NCBI RefSeq assembly: GCF_000181875.2
Contig: NZ_ABJZ02000005.1
Span: 434,001 to 498,000, forward strand
Source of the DNA: [Borrelia] finlandensis
GTDB lineage: Bacteria; Spirochaetota; Spirochaetia; Borreliales; Borreliaceae
Direction: 5' to 3'
Length of the DNA stretch: 64,000 nucleotides
Positions 51,503 through 60,563 of the stretch are shown one piece after another (positions within the stretch are counted from its first letter, which is position 1; every line of letters starts with the position of its first letter). The notes beneath the pieces were generated by a model. That model worked only from the letters and a program-made list of their open reading frames with translations, was not told the DNA's origin and searched no databases. The position numbers were made by a program, and so were the translations under genes.

Positions 51503-52786
51503 ATGCATAGTTATATTGTAGAAGGTGGCTATAAGATAGGTGGTCAAATTACAGCTAGTGGGAATAAGAACGCTGCTTTACCTTGTATTTTGGCTGCTTT
51601 GCTTACCGATGAAGAGGTTATTTTAGAAAATATTCCTAATATTAATGATGTAAAAGTTGTTTTAGATATTTTAAATGATATAGGAGCAGATATTGCAAGA
51701 GAGAGAAATACTTTAAAAATAAAAGTTTTAAATATTGTAAAAACAGAAATAGATTCTTCTTTTACAGATTTAATTAGGGCTTCCATACTTTTGTTAGGAC
51801 CTTTTGTTTCTAGGTTTGGGGAAATAGATATGGCGCTTCCAGGAGGAGATGTGATTGGAAAGAGGAGGCTTGATACTCATTTTTACGGGCTTTGCAAGCT
51901 GGGGGCCAAGTTAAGCACAAAAGATAGAAGGATTGTTTTAAAGGCTAACAAGCTTGTTGGCGCTGAAATGTTTTTAGATGAAGCTTCTGTTACAGCCACA
52001 GAAAATATCATTATGGCTGCAGTTCTTGCTGAAGGAAATACCGTTATTATGAACGCTGCTTGTGAGCCACATGTTCAAGATTTATGCAATATGTTGAATT
52101 CAATGGGTGCTAATATTTTAGGAATTGGTTCAAATGTTTTAGAAATAAAGGGTGTAAAAAAATTAAGTGGGACCGTATTTAGAATAGGAGCCGATTTTAT
52201 GCAAGTTGGTTCTTTAATTAGCCTTGCTGCATTAACAGGGGGCGAGCTAGAAATTAAAAAAGCAGATCCCCAGCATTTCAGATTAATTAGGCATGTATAT
52301 TTAAGACTTGGCATTAATTTTGAATATGACAGGGAAAATGTATATGTAAGAGATAAGCAAGAATTAAAAGTTAAGTTAGATTTTGGTGGGCACATTCCAA
52401 AAATTGATGATGGCCCATGGCCAGCCTTTCCAACAGACCTTATGAGTATTATTGTAGTTACTGCAACGCAAGTAGAAGGCACAGTTTTAGTTTTTGAGAA
52501 GATGTTTGAATCTAGGATGTTTTTTGTAGATAAATTAATAAAAATGGGTGCTCGAATTGTGCTTTGTGATCCACACCGCGTAGTAGTTACGGGTAAATCT
52601 TCTCTTAAAGGTAATGTTTTGTCTTCTCCGGATGTACGAGCGGGAATGTCTCTTCTTATTGCTGCTTTTGTTGCTGAAGGTCGCAGCGAGATTCAAAATG
52701 TTTATCAAATTGAAAGAGGATACGAAGATGTAGCTAACAAATTAATTAATTTGGGTGCAAAAATCAAGAAAGTTAAAAGTCAATAG
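51503..52786 (+). CDS. murA: UDP-N-acetylglucosamine 1-carboxyvinyltransferase
   Basis: A 427-residue MurA, the first committed enzyme of peptidoglycan synthesis, joining enolpyruvate to UDP-GlcNAc. ITASGNKNAALPCILAALL is the N-terminal motif with Lys22/Asn23, and the active-site loop reads ALPGGDVIGKRRLD, so Asp116 replaces the usual catalytic Cys. That substitution is known to give fosfomycin resistance in other bacteria and, as I recall, in B. burgdorferi. FPTDLMSIIVVTATQVEG and the closing RGYEDVANKLINLGAKI are normal. AGGAGG upstream. Confidence 0.96.
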   Translation: MHSYIVEGGYKIGGQITASGNKNAALPCILAALLTDEEVILENIPNINDVKVVLDILNDIGADIARERNTLKIKVLNIVKTEIDSSFTDLIRASILLLGPFVSRFGEIDMALPGGDVIGKRRLDTHFYGLCKLGAKLSTKDRRIVLKANKLVGAEMFLDEASVTATENIIMAAVLAEGNTVIMNAACEPHVQDLCNMLNSMGANILGIGSNVLEIKGVKKLSGTVFRIGADFMQVGSLISLAALTGGELEIKKADPQHFRLIRHVYLRLGINFEYDRENVYVRDKQELKVKLDFGGHIPKIDDGPWPAFPTDLMSIIVVTATQVEGTVLVFEKMFESRMFFVDKLIKMGARIVLCDPHRVVVTGKSSLKGNVLSSPDVRAGMSLLIAAFVAEGRSEIQNVYQIERGYEDVANKLINLGAKIKKVKSQ

Positions 52787-53176
52787 CTTAGTGTTGAGCT
52801 TTATTATATGTATGATTTATGGAAAATGTTTTTAATAAAAGGTAAAGATAAGGTATTAAGAGGTTGAATTATGAATGAAAATATATTACATTAATTTTTA
52901 TTGTTGAGATTTTTTTTTATTTTATTTAGTTAGTCCGTAATTTGAAGTATTATTAGGGTTTTAGTATTTTTATCTAATATTATTAATTTTTTTATTTTAT
53001 AGTTTAAAGATCTTAGTGTAAAAAATAATATTGAAAGATTGATAAAAATTTGCAGAGAGGTATTTCTGATTTTGAATTTTTATTTTTATAATATTAATTA
53101 TTCTTTTAAATAAAGTATTTATTTCTCTGCTTTAATTCGTAAGAATGGTTTTAATTTTATTAATTACTGTTTATTT

Positions 53177-53272
53177 ATGATTAATATCAGAATTATTAAA
53201 TTTTTATTATTTATTATATCTGGTTTTAATTTTTCTGTTTTTGGTTATGATTTTTTTGTTGTGGCAGATTAA
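53177..53272 (+). CDS. Possible small exported peptide (31 aa), doubtful
   Basis: ATG to TAA encoding 31 residues: charged start (MINIRIIK), hydrophobic core (FLLFIISGFNF) and a small-residue turn (SVFGYD), then VVAD. It has the shape of a signal peptide with almost no mature part. No ribosome site is seen upstream. It could be the front end of a lost exported-protein gene, or chance in T-rich DNA. Confidence 0.25.
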   Translation: MINIRIIKFLLFIISGFNFSVFGYDFFVVAD

Positions 53273-53342
53273 TAGATTTTATTTATATCTTGGTCATTTA
53301 ATGCATAACATGTTGACTATTAATTGTTTTGACATTGTATAT

Positions 53343-53371
53343 TAATTTTTAATTTTTGAAATTAAAAATTA
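53343..53371. terminator. 13-bp perfect hairpin upstream of the MATE gene
   Basis: Arms 53343-53355 and 53359-53371 pair perfectly around TTG. It comes nine bases after a TTGACA box and about 80 bases before the MATE gene. All-AT stem; it may be a terminator or a leader structure. Confidence 0.4.
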
Positions 53372-53448
53372 AATACTTGTTTATTACTGATGAATAAATT
53401 TGATTTTAGATTTTTTATAAAAAATGTTTTAGATGGGGATAAAATTTT

Positions 53449-54813
53449 ATGTCTACAGATAAGAGCAAGACTAGGGAATTAATATTAAATGGCAATTTAT
53501 ACAAGGTTCTTTTTTTAATAAGTTTTCCTATTGTTATAACCAATATTATTCAAGCTTTTTATGATCTTACTGATATGTTTTATGTTGGTAAACTTGGAGC
53601 CATGCCTTTGTCAGCGCTTTCACTTGCTGGTCCTGTAAATTTTTTTATTATAGCTATTGCTATGGGAATGGCTACAGGAAGCATTTCTTTGATGTCAAAA
53701 TGCATAGGAGAGGGAAATTTTTCTCGTTTTTCAAGATATGCAGGGCAACTTATTGTTTTAAACTTTGTTTTATCCTTATTTGTTACTATTTGTGTTTTTT
53801 TTTTAATTGATCATCTTTTAGATTTGTTGGGTGTAAAAGGGGAGCTTAAAGAACTCTCAAGAGTTTATTTTTATGTGACAATTTTTGCAATACCTATTAT
53901 GTTTTTAAGCATTTCAATTACATATGTTTTAAATGCTCAAGGAGAAACTATCCTTTCAATGACAATAGTTTTATTTGCCAATATTGTTAATTTTATTCTT
54001 GATCCAATTTTAATATTTAGTTTTAATATGGGCATTGCTGGAGCTGCTTGGGCCACTTTATTTTCAAAATTGTTAACAGTTGTCTTTTATTTATTTTTGA
54101 CTTACAGGCTAAATTATGGATTAAAAATTCATCTGAAGGATTTAGTGATAGATGTAAGATCCATTAAAGAAATTGTTAATCTTGGATTGCCTTCGACTTT
54201 TGGGCAAATAATGGTTTCGTTGTCTTTTTTTATTTTCAATTATATAGTTATTGAGATTAGTCCAAAATTTTTGGCGGCTTATGGACTTACAAACACCATT
54301 ATTTCTTTTTTATTTCTTCCTGCTATGGGAATTGGTACTGGGATTATTTCAATTGTTGGTCAAAATCTTGGTGCTAAGAAGGTCAATAGGGTGGGAGAAG
54401 TTTTGAAAAAAGGGTTTTTTATTTCTTTAGCAATTTTATTGATAATAAATTCGATTGTTATTTTTAATAAACAGTTTATACTAAGGTTATTTACAAATGA
54501 TTTAGAAGTTTTAAATTATGCTAATAATTATTTATTGTTAACAACTATTGGTACTTTTGGATATGGACTCCAACAAGTATTTTTTGGGGGACTTATTGGG
54601 TCTGGTAGGACAAAAATTGCAATGATTGTTATTTTTATTAGGCTGTGGCTTATTCGTCTTCCAGTAGTTTTTCTTTTTCAATATTTTGGCATAATTGAAA
54701 ATTCTTTGGGTTATGCTTTTATAATTTCAAATTATTTGGCAATTATAATTTTAATTGTTTTTACTTGCACTCGTTATTGGGCTAAGCCTATTTTAATTAA
54801 AAAATACAAATAG
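53449..54813 (+). CDS. MATE-family multidrug/cation efflux transporter
   Basis: A 454-residue MATE antiporter with twelve membrane helices. The N-lobe begins NLYKVLFLISFPIVITNIIQAFYDLTDMFYVGKLGAMPLSALSLAGPV and the repeat in the C-lobe begins VNLGLPSTFGQIMVSLSFFIFNYIVIEISPKFLAAYGLTNTI; GIGTGIISIVGQNLGAKK is the typical loop. It should export cationic compounds in exchange for Na+ or H+. A single gene with GGGG before ATG. Confidence 0.93.
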   Translation: MSTDKSKTRELILNGNLYKVLFLISFPIVITNIIQAFYDLTDMFYVGKLGAMPLSALSLAGPVNFFIIAIAMGMATGSISLMSKCIGEGNFSRFSRYAGQLIVLNFVLSLFVTICVFFLIDHLLDLLGVKGELKELSRVYFYVTIFAIPIMFLSISITYVLNAQGETILSMTIVLFANIVNFILDPILIFSFNMGIAGAAWATLFSKLLTVVFYLFLTYRLNYGLKIHLKDLVIDVRSIKEIVNLGLPSTFGQIMVSLSFFIFNYIVIEISPKFLAAYGLTNTIISFLFLPAMGIGTGIISIVGQNLGAKKVNRVGEVLKKGFFISLAILLIINSIVIFNKQFILRLFTNDLEVLNYANNYLLLTTIGTFGYGLQQVFFGGLIGSGRTKIAMIVIFIRLWLIRLPVVFLFQYFGIIENSLGYAFIISNYLAIIILIVFTCTRYWAKPILIKKYK

Positions 54814-55009
54814 TAATTAAGATTTATTTTATATTTGCATTTTGCCAAAAAATGGCTGATTTGTTTTTAATAAATTTAATGTCTTTGGCCTTAAAAATAG
54901 ATTTTAGATTCTTTGTTAATCTATTTTTAAGTGTAATTGTTTGTTTGCAATAAAGCTTTTTAAGTAGAATTAATTTTAATAATTTTAGGTTTTAAATCAT
55001 TTCTATTTG

Positions 55010-55402
55010 TTATTGTTTTTCAAAAATATATAATGTGTTTTTTCTTTTAGTATTGATTTTAGTTTTTAAATGAAAAGTTTTTGTTTCAAGCCCATTAAGT
55101 TTTTCTTTTATTAATTCACCTGTTTTGCTACCTTCTTTAAAAATTGCCAATGAATTTGCATTTATATCTTCTGTGCTTTTGTTTTTAAGGGTAATTATTA
55201 GATTATTTTTGCTGTCGGATTTGTAGTTTATTATTTCTACTTTTTTGTTGGTTTTTATAGTGCTAATAAGATAGGTAATTTCTTTTGCATTTTCTTTTGA
55301 TTTTATTGTGCTTGTTTTTATGCAAGACATAAAAACAATTGAAATGCTAGAAATTGCAAGTATTGGCAATAATTTAAGCTTAAATTTTTGAGCTTTCATC
55401 AT
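55010..55402 (-). CDS. Putative lipoprotein, function unknown
   Basis: A 130-residue protein with a signal peptide and lipobox (LAISSISIVFMSC, lipidation at about Cys27). The mature part has Lys/Thr/Asn-rich beta-strand-like sequence (KKVEIINYKSDSKNNLIITLKNKS), possibly one small beta domain of the FxLYD/telomere-like type; this is a guess. Two adjacent ATG codons at the start. Minus strand, between the MATE gene and tuf. Confidence 0.75.
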   Translation of the reverse strand: MMKAQKFKLKLLPILAISSISIVFMSCIKTSTIKSKENAKEITYLISTIKTNKKVEIINYKSDSKNNLIITLKNKSTEDINANSLAIFKEGSKTGELIKEKLNGLETKTFHLKTKINTKRKNTLYIFEKQ

Positions 55403-55674
55403 TTTTATTATATTTTTTTACTAGGGAAAGTGTTAGCCTTTTTGATAAAATAAAGGTTTTTGATCAATTTTAAATAGTGACTAGATTTCAAAAAGTATTT
55501 ACTATTGTGTTAAATTTCATGTTTTTGAATGTGTTGAGTATCGCTTATTTTAAGTGGTTGCTTTTAAAGCTTTATTTTTCAACATTTTGTGTTTTTCTTT
55601 AATTAATGTAAAGTTTATATTAATTTTTAATACCATTATATGTGTAGTGAATTGAGTTTAAAAGTTTAAGCGTA

Positions 55675-55703
55675 TTGACTATATTTTATAAAATGTGTAG
55701 AAT
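55675..55703 (+). promoter_or_regulatory. Promoter of the tuf-S10 operon
   Basis: TTGACT (55675-55680), 17-base spacer, TAGAAT (55698-55703). Start of transcription would be near 55710, giving a leader of about 180 bases before tuf. Confidence 0.7.
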
Positions 55704-55717
55704 TTTAAAGCTATTAA

Positions 55718-55770
55718 AATTTTTTAGAAAAACACGTAGTTCGGGTCAATTTCTAAAAAATTGATTTTTT
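55718..55770 (+). terminator. Leader hairpin with T-run before tuf
   Basis: Perfect 13-base arms (55718-55730 and 55750-55762) enclose a 19-base loop, richer in GC than the surroundings (AACACGTAGTTCGGGTCAA), followed by GATTTTTTTA. Shape is that of an intrinsic terminator directly after the promoter start, so it may work as an attenuator or yield a short leader RNA. Confidence 0.6.
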
Positions 55771-55888
55771 TATTTTTTTGATTATTTGTAGCTATTTTCT
55801 TATTTTAATAAGAATAAATTTGTTAAAAATTTTTTAAAGAGATTAAATGTAAGTAGCTATTTAGAATGTGAAATTTAGGAGGTTAGTC

Positions 55889-57073
55889 ATGGCAAAAGAA
55901 GTTTTTCAAAGAACAAAGCCGCACATGAATGTTGGAACAATAGGGCATGTTGATCATGGTAAAACAACACTAACAGCGGCTATTAGTATTTATTGTTCAA
56001 AATTAAATAAAGATGCAAAAGCATTAAAGTATGAAGATATTGATAATGCACCCGAAGAGAAAGCAAGAGGAATAACAATTAATGCTAGGCATATTGAGTA
56101 CGAAACAGCTAATAGACATTATGCTCATGTAGATTGTCCAGGCCATGCCGATTATATAAAAAATATGATTACAGGAGCAGCTCAAATGGATGCAGCGATA
56201 CTTTTAGTTGCTGCTGATAGTGGTGCTGAGCCTCAAACAAAAGAGCATTTGCTTCTTGCTCAAAGAATGGGAATAAAGAAAATAATAGTTTTTTTAAATA
56301 AATTGGACTTAGCAGATCCTGAACTTGTTGAGCTTGTTGAAGTTGAAGTTTTAGAACTTGTTGAAAAATATGGCTTTTCAGCTGATACTCCAATAATCAA
56401 AGGTTCAGCTTTTGGGGCTATGTCAAATCCAGAAGATCCTGAATCTACAAAATGCGTTAAAGAACTTCTTGAATCTATGGATAATTATTTTGATCTTCCA
56501 GAAAGAGATATTGACAAACCATTTTTGCTTGCTGTTGAAGATGTATTTTCTATTTCAGGAAGAGGCACTGTTGCTACTGGGCGTATTGAAAGAGGTATTA
56601 TTAAAGTTGGTCAAGAAGTTGAAATAGTTGGAATTAAAGAAACTAGAAAAACCACTGTTACTGGTGTTGAAATGTTCCAGAAAATTCTTGAGCAAGGTCA
56701 AGCAGGGGATAATGTTGGTCTTCTTTTAAGAGGCGTTGATAAAAAAGACATTGAGCGGGGACAAGTTTTGTCAGCTCCAGGTACAATTACTCCACACAAG
56801 AAATTTAAAGCTTCAATTTATTGTTTGACCAAAGAAGAAGGCGGTAGGCACAAGCCATTTTTTCCAGGATATAGACCACAGTTCTTTTTTAGAACAACCG
56901 ATGTTACTGGAGTTGTTGCTTTAGAGGGCAAAGAAATGGTTATGCCTGGTGATAATGTTGATATTATTGTTGAGCTGATCTCTTCAATAGCTATGGATAA
57001 GAATGTAGAATTTGCTGTTCGAGAAGGTGGAAGAACCGTTGCTTCAGGAAGAATTCTTGAGATATTGGAATAG
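55889..57073 (+). CDS. tuf: Elongation factor Tu
   Basis: A 394-residue EF-Tu GTPase that brings aminoacyl-tRNA to the ribosome. G1 is GHVDHGKT, switch [15 protein letters not shown]3 [10 protein letters not shown]4 NKLD and G5 GSAFG; domains II and III follow with [13 protein letters not shown] and [19 protein letters not shown]. The ATG at 55889 follows TAGGAGG by seven bases. Here tuf heads the S10 operon directly; rpsL, rpsG and fusA of the usual str operon are not next to it. Confidence 0.98.
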   Translation: MAKEVFQRTKPHMNVGTIGHVDHGKTTLTAAISIYCSKLNKDAKALKYEDIDNAPEEKARGITINARHIEYETANRHYAHVDCPGHADYIKNMITGAAQMDAAILLVAADSGAEPQTKEHLLLAQRMGIKKIIVFLNKLDLADPELVELVEVEVLELVEKYGFSADTPIIKGSAFGAMSNPEDPESTKCVKELLESMDNYFDLPERDIDKPFLLAVEDVFSISGRGTVATGRIERGIIKVGQEVEIVGIKETRKTTVTGVEMFQKILEQGQAGDNVGLLLRGVDKKDIERGQVLSAPGTITPHKKFKASIYCLTKEEGGRHKPFFPGYRPQFFFRTTDVTGVVALEGKEMVMPGDNVDIIVELISSIAMDKNVEFAVREGGRTVASGRILEILE

Positions 57074-57124
57074 GTTAAGACTTTAAGGATATATTTAATA
57101 CTCTCTAAAGTTTAGGAGAATAAA

Positions 57125-57436
57125 TTGATTGCTAAAGATAAGATACGCGTAAGATTATTTAGTTTTGATGTTAAAATATTAGACCAGAGTGCCGAATCTA
57201 TTGTTAAAGCTGTTCAGAAGGCTAAGGCTCAGATTAAGGGTCCAATCCCTTTGCCGACAAAAATAAAAAAATATACTGTTTTACGTTCTCCTCATGTCAA
57301 TAAAAAATCAAGAGAGCAATTTGAGATGAGAACTCATAAAAGGCTTATTGATATCTTAGAGCCTACTTCTGCTTTAATGGACTCTTTAATGAAATTAGAG
57401 CTTCCAGCAGGTGTTGAGGTAGATATTAAACAGTAA
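57125..57436 (+). CDS. rpsJ: Ribosomal protein uS10
   Basis: A 103-residue small-subunit protein, also the NusE transcription antitermination factor. [20 protein letters not shown] and [39 protein letters not shown] are diagnostic. It starts with TTG after AGGAG. First ribosomal protein gene of the cluster, 51 bases after tuf. Confidence 0.96.
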
Positions 57437-57471
57437 ATGATATTTTAAGTATATGAATTTGAGGTATTTTA

Positions 57472-58092
57472 ATGTTGGGATTGATTGGAAAAAAAGTTGG
57501 CATGACTCAGATATTTCAGAAAAATGGCATTGTGGTTCCTGTTACTGTTATAGAGTTTCAGCCCAATTATATTATAGGGAAGAAAACAGTCGATAGAGAT
57601 GGTTATAGCGCTCTTATAGCAGGTTCTGTTGATCTTAAGAGCTCTAAAGTTTCAAAGCCCATAAAAGGTCAATATAAAGGTTTAAAAGATATTGAACCTA
57701 AAAGATATGTGATAGAGCTTAAGGGGCTTGACGGGTATGATGCTGGTGATGAGATTAAGGTTGATGTTTTTAAGTCAGTTAAGTATGTAGATGTTACAGG
57801 GACCACTAAAGGCAAGGGTTTTCAAGGGGCTATGAAAAGGCATAATTTTAGTGGTGGGCCATCTTCTCATGGATCAAAATTCCACAGACATCTTGGTGGA
57901 ACAGGACAAGCCACTACTCCTGCAAGAACATTTAAAGGGACCAAAATGGCTGGTAGAATGGGGGGAAATCAACAAACTATTCAAAATCTTGAAGTTGTTT
58001 TAATCGATGAAGAAAAAAGAGCCCTTCTAGTAAAAGGGGCTGTGCCTGGCGCTAAGGGTTCTTTTGTTGTTGTTAAGAAATCTAAAAAGTAG
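57472..58092 (+). CDS. rplC: Ribosomal protein uL3
   Basis: A 206-residue large-subunit protein that reaches toward the peptidyl-transferase centre. LGLIGKKVGMTQIF starts it; TGTTKGKGFQGAMKRHNFSGGPSSHGSKFHR and GRMGGNQQTIQNLEVV are typical. The Gln in GGNQQ is the usual site for methylation by PrmB. Confidence 0.96.
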   Translation: MLGLIGKKVGMTQIFQKNGIVVPVTVIEFQPNYIIGKKTVDRDGYSALIAGSVDLKSSKVSKPIKGQYKGLKDIEPKRYVIELKGLDGYDAGDEIKVDVFKSVKYVDVTGTTKGKGFQGAMKRHNFSGGPSSHGSKFHRHLGGTGQATTPARTFKGTKMAGRMGGNQQTIQNLEVVLIDEEKRALLVKGAVPGAKGSFVVVKKSKK

Positions 58093-58101
58093 GTATTTAG
58101 T

Positions 58102-58731
58102 ATGGAAAGAAAAGTTTTTTCTAAAGATGGGAAAGAGATTGGAACCATAAATTTAGATGATAGAGTTTTTAATATAGAAATTAGTCATGGGTCTATTTAT
58201 AATGCTATAAAAAATGAATTGTCTAATCTTAGGGTTGGAACATCTTCAACTAAAACCAGATCAGAGGTTAGAGGTAGTTCTAAAAAGCCTTGGAAGCAAA
58301 AAGGAACCGGTAGAGCTAGGGTTGGTACAAAGCGAAATCCAGTTTGGATTGGCGGAGGTATAGCATTAGGGCCAAAGCCTAGGGATTATAGCTATAGATT
58401 GCCCAAAAAGGTAAAGAAGCTTGCATTTAAGTCTGTATTAAGTTTGCGCGCTGCTGATGAAAATAGTTTTAAAGTTATTGAGAATTTTAATGTTGAATCT
58501 GGAAAAACGAAAGATCTTGCTTTAATAATAAAAAATTTTGCAAGTTTTAATGGTAAGGTGGTTATTCTTTTGGGCAATGATGATCAGATGATAAAAAGGG
58601 CTGGTAAAAATATAAGAGATTTAAAGATTTTATCTTTTGATAAACTTAGGGTTGTTGATTTATTTTATGCTAAGAATTTAATAGCTCTAGAATCCGCTGT
58701 TAACAAGCTTAATGAGTTTTACATTAAATAA
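58102..58731 (+). CDS. rplD: Ribosomal protein uL4
   Basis: A 209-residue large-subunit protein lining the exit tunnel. The tunnel loop TRSEVRGSSKKPWKQKGTGRARVGTKRNPVWIGGG is intact. In E. coli L4 represses its own S10 operon; whether this holds here cannot be seen. Confidence 0.96.
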   Translation: MERKVFSKDGKEIGTINLDDRVFNIEISHGSIYNAIKNELSNLRVGTSSTKTRSEVRGSSKKPWKQKGTGRARVGTKRNPVWIGGGIALGPKPRDYSYRLPKKVKKLAFKSVLSLRAADENSFKVIENFNVESGKTKDLALIIKNFASFNGKVVILLGNDDQMIKRAGKNIRDLKILSFDKLRVVDLFYAKNLIALESAVNKLNEFYIK

Positions 58732-58751
58732 AAAGGATGTTGAGGATAAGT

Positions 58752-59048
58752 ATGAAGGCTTATGATATAATAGTTTCACCTATGCTTACTGAAAAAACTA
58801 ATACTCAAAGGGAAAGTATTAATGTTTATGTTTTTAAAGTTAATAGGAGAGCAAATAAAAAAGAGGTTGGTGCAGCAATAAAAGAACTTTTTAATGTTAC
58901 TCCAGTATCGTGTAATTTGCTCAATATTAAAAGTAAAGCCAAGGTTGTGGTGTCTCGAAAAGGGTACCCTATAGGTAAGGGAAAAACTTCTTCATGGAAG
59001 AAGGCATATGTTTATCTCAAAAAGGAAGATAAAATAGATATTTTTTAG
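58752..59048 (+). CDS. rplW: Ribosomal protein uL23
   Basis: A 98-residue protein at the tunnel exit that docks trigger factor and SRP. AYDIIVSPMLTEKTN starts the protein; RRANKKEVGAAIKELFNV and SWKKAYVYLK follow. The ATG at 58752 is chosen; an upstream in-frame TTG at 58737 would add five residues and lacks family support. Confidence 0.95.
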   Translation: MKAYDIIVSPMLTEKTNTQRESINVYVFKVNRRANKKEVGAAIKELFNVTPVSCNLLNIKSKAKVVVSRKGYPIGKGKTSSWKKAYVYLKKEDKIDIF

Positions 59049-59069
59049 TGGTTTTGGAGAAAAATAAAT

Positions 59070-59903
59070 ATGGGTATTAAGACTTATAAGCCAAAAACTT
59101 CTTCTTTGCGCTATAAGACGACTTTATCTTTTGATGATTTGAGCAAAGGTAATGATCCTTTGAAGTCTTTAACAAAAGGTAAAAAATTTAAATCGGGCAG
59201 AGATTCTTCTGGTAGGATTAGTATTAGAAGAAGAGGTGGTGGGCATAAGAGAAAGTATAGGTTGATTGATTTTAATCGAAGAGATAAATTTAGCATTCCT
59301 GCTCGAGTTGCTTCTATTGAATATGATCCTAATAGAAGTGCTAATATAGCTTTGCTTGTTTATAAAGATGGAGAAAAAAGGTATATTATTTCTCCTAAAG
59401 GCATTAAGGTTGGAGATGTTTTGGAAAGCGGTCCTAATGCTCCAATTAAAATTGGCAATGCCTTACCTCTTGAAAATATTCCTATTGGAAGAACTGTTCA
59501 CAATATTGAGCTTAATGTTGGAAAGGGTGGACAGCTTATAAGAAGTGCTGGTGGATATGCTATGATACTTGCTTCTGACGGGAATTATGTCACTGTAAAA
59601 TTATCATCTGGTGAGATGAGATTGATTTTTAAAAAATGTATTGCAACAATTGGTGAAATTGGAAATGAAGATTATGCCAATATTTCTATAGGGAAAGCTG
59701 GTAAAAGCAGGTGGCTTGGTAGAAGGCCTAAGGTTAGAGGTGTTGCTATGAATCCTGTTGACCATCCACATGGTGGTGGTGAAGGAAAAACTTCTGGAGG
59801 TCGTCATCCTGTGTCTCCTTGGGGACAGCCTACTAAAGGTTATAAGACTCGCAAGAAAAAGAGATATTCGGATAAATTTATTATTAAAAGAAGAAATAAA
59901 TAG
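59070..59903 (+). CDS. rplB: Ribosomal protein uL2
   Basis: A 277-residue core large-subunit protein needed for subunit joining and peptide transfer. [21 protein letters not shown] and the C-terminal [31 protein letters not shown], with the conserved His, are complete. Confidence 0.97.
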   Translation: MGIKTYKPKTSSLRYKTTLSFDDLSKGNDPLKSLTKGKKFKSGRDSSGRISIRRRGGGHKRKYRLIDFNRRDKFSIPARVASIEYDPNRSANIALLVYKDGEKRYIISPKGIKVGDVLESGPNAPIKIGNALPLENIPIGRTVHNIELNVGKGGQLIRSAGGYAMILASDGNYVTVKLSSGEMRLIFKKCIATIGEIGNEDYANISIGKAGKSRWLGRRPKVRGVAMNPVDHPHGGGEGKTSGGRHPVSPWGQPTKGYKTRKKKRYSDKFIIKRRNK

Positions 59904-59912
59904 GAGAGTATA

Positions 59913-60191
59913 GTGGCAAGATCTATTAAAAAAGGACCTTTTATAGAAAAGAGTCTTTATCAAAAAGTTTTATCATCTTTTGGAAGTGAGAAGAGGGTTG
60001 TTATTAAAACCTATTCCAGATCTTCAACAATAATTCCTGAAATGGTAAGCCTTACTATATCTGTTTACAATGGCAAAGCTTTTATACCTATTTATATTAC
60101 TGAGGATCTTGTGGGGCATAAGCTTGGCGAGTTTTCACCTACAAGGATTTTTAGAGGGCATGCTAAGTCAGATAAAAAGGGAAGGAAGTAA
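59913..60191 (+). CDS. rpsS: Ribosomal protein uS19
   Basis: A 92-residue protein of the 30S head. RSIKKGPFIEKSL, ITEDLVGHKLGEFSPTRIFRGH and the basic end fit. It uses a GTG start after GGAG. Confidence 0.96.
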   Translation: MARSIKKGPFIEKSLYQKVLSSFGSEKRVVIKTYSRSSTIIPEMVSLTISVYNGKAFIPIYITEDLVGHKLGEFSPTRIFRGHAKSDKKGRK

Positions 60192-60197
60192 GTAGTT

Positions 60198-60560
60198 ATG
60201 TTGGTAAATAGAAGATATACAGCAAAGGGCAAAAATTTACCCTCTTCTCCAAAAAAAGTTAGGCCAATAGCTGACAATATACGGGGAGAGTCTTATATTA
60301 AGGCTATTGCAGTGCTTTGTTCTATGCCTAATAAAGGAGCTAAGCTTTTAGAAAAGGTTGTTAAGTCGGCAGCATCAAATGCTATGTATCACAATAAAAA
60401 TCTTTCCGAGGACATGATATTTATTAAAACAGTTATGGTTGATGATGGGCGTCGTCGTAAAAAGATTTGGCCTAGAGCTAGGGGTAGAGCTGATAGGCTT
60501 GTTAATAGAAATTGTCATATTTTTGTTGAAGTTGATGAAAAAAAAGATATTAAAGGATAA
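60198..60560 (+). CDS. rplV: Ribosomal protein uL22
   Basis: A 120-residue exit-tunnel protein. SPKKVRPIADNIRG opens the fold and the tunnel hairpin reads MVDDGRRRKKIWPRARGRADRLVNRNCHIFVEV. Macrolide-contacting loop appears intact. Confidence 0.95.
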   Translation: MLVNRRYTAKGKNLPSSPKKVRPIADNIRGESYIKAIAVLCSMPNKGAKLLEKVVKSAASNAMYHNKNLSEDMIFIKTVMVDDGRRRKKIWPRARGRADRLVNRNCHIFVEVDEKKDIKG

Positions 60561-60563
60561 AGC

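Larger units (their letters stand above)
52787..53448. other. AT-rich gap between murA and the MATE gene
   Basis: A 662-base gap, one of the longest in the window. It holds a weak 31-codon frame with a signal-like N-terminus (53177-53272), a TTGACA at 53329-53334 and a 13-bp hairpin (53343-53371). Several other frames are under 20 codons and lack ribosome sites. The density of stops in all frames suggests decayed or structural DNA. Confidence 0.55.
55403..55888. other. Upstream region of tuf
   Basis: A 486-base gap containing a strong promoter (55675-55703), a large hairpin with a T-run (55718-55770) and then about 120 AT-rich bases to the tuf ribosome site (TAGGAGG). The phrase GTAGCTATTT occurs twice (about 55787 and 55853). 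No gene was seen. Confidence 0.6.

Noticed and set aside
52808..52867. 19-codon frame after murA
   Set aside because: Too short, no ribosome site, AT-rich chance frame.
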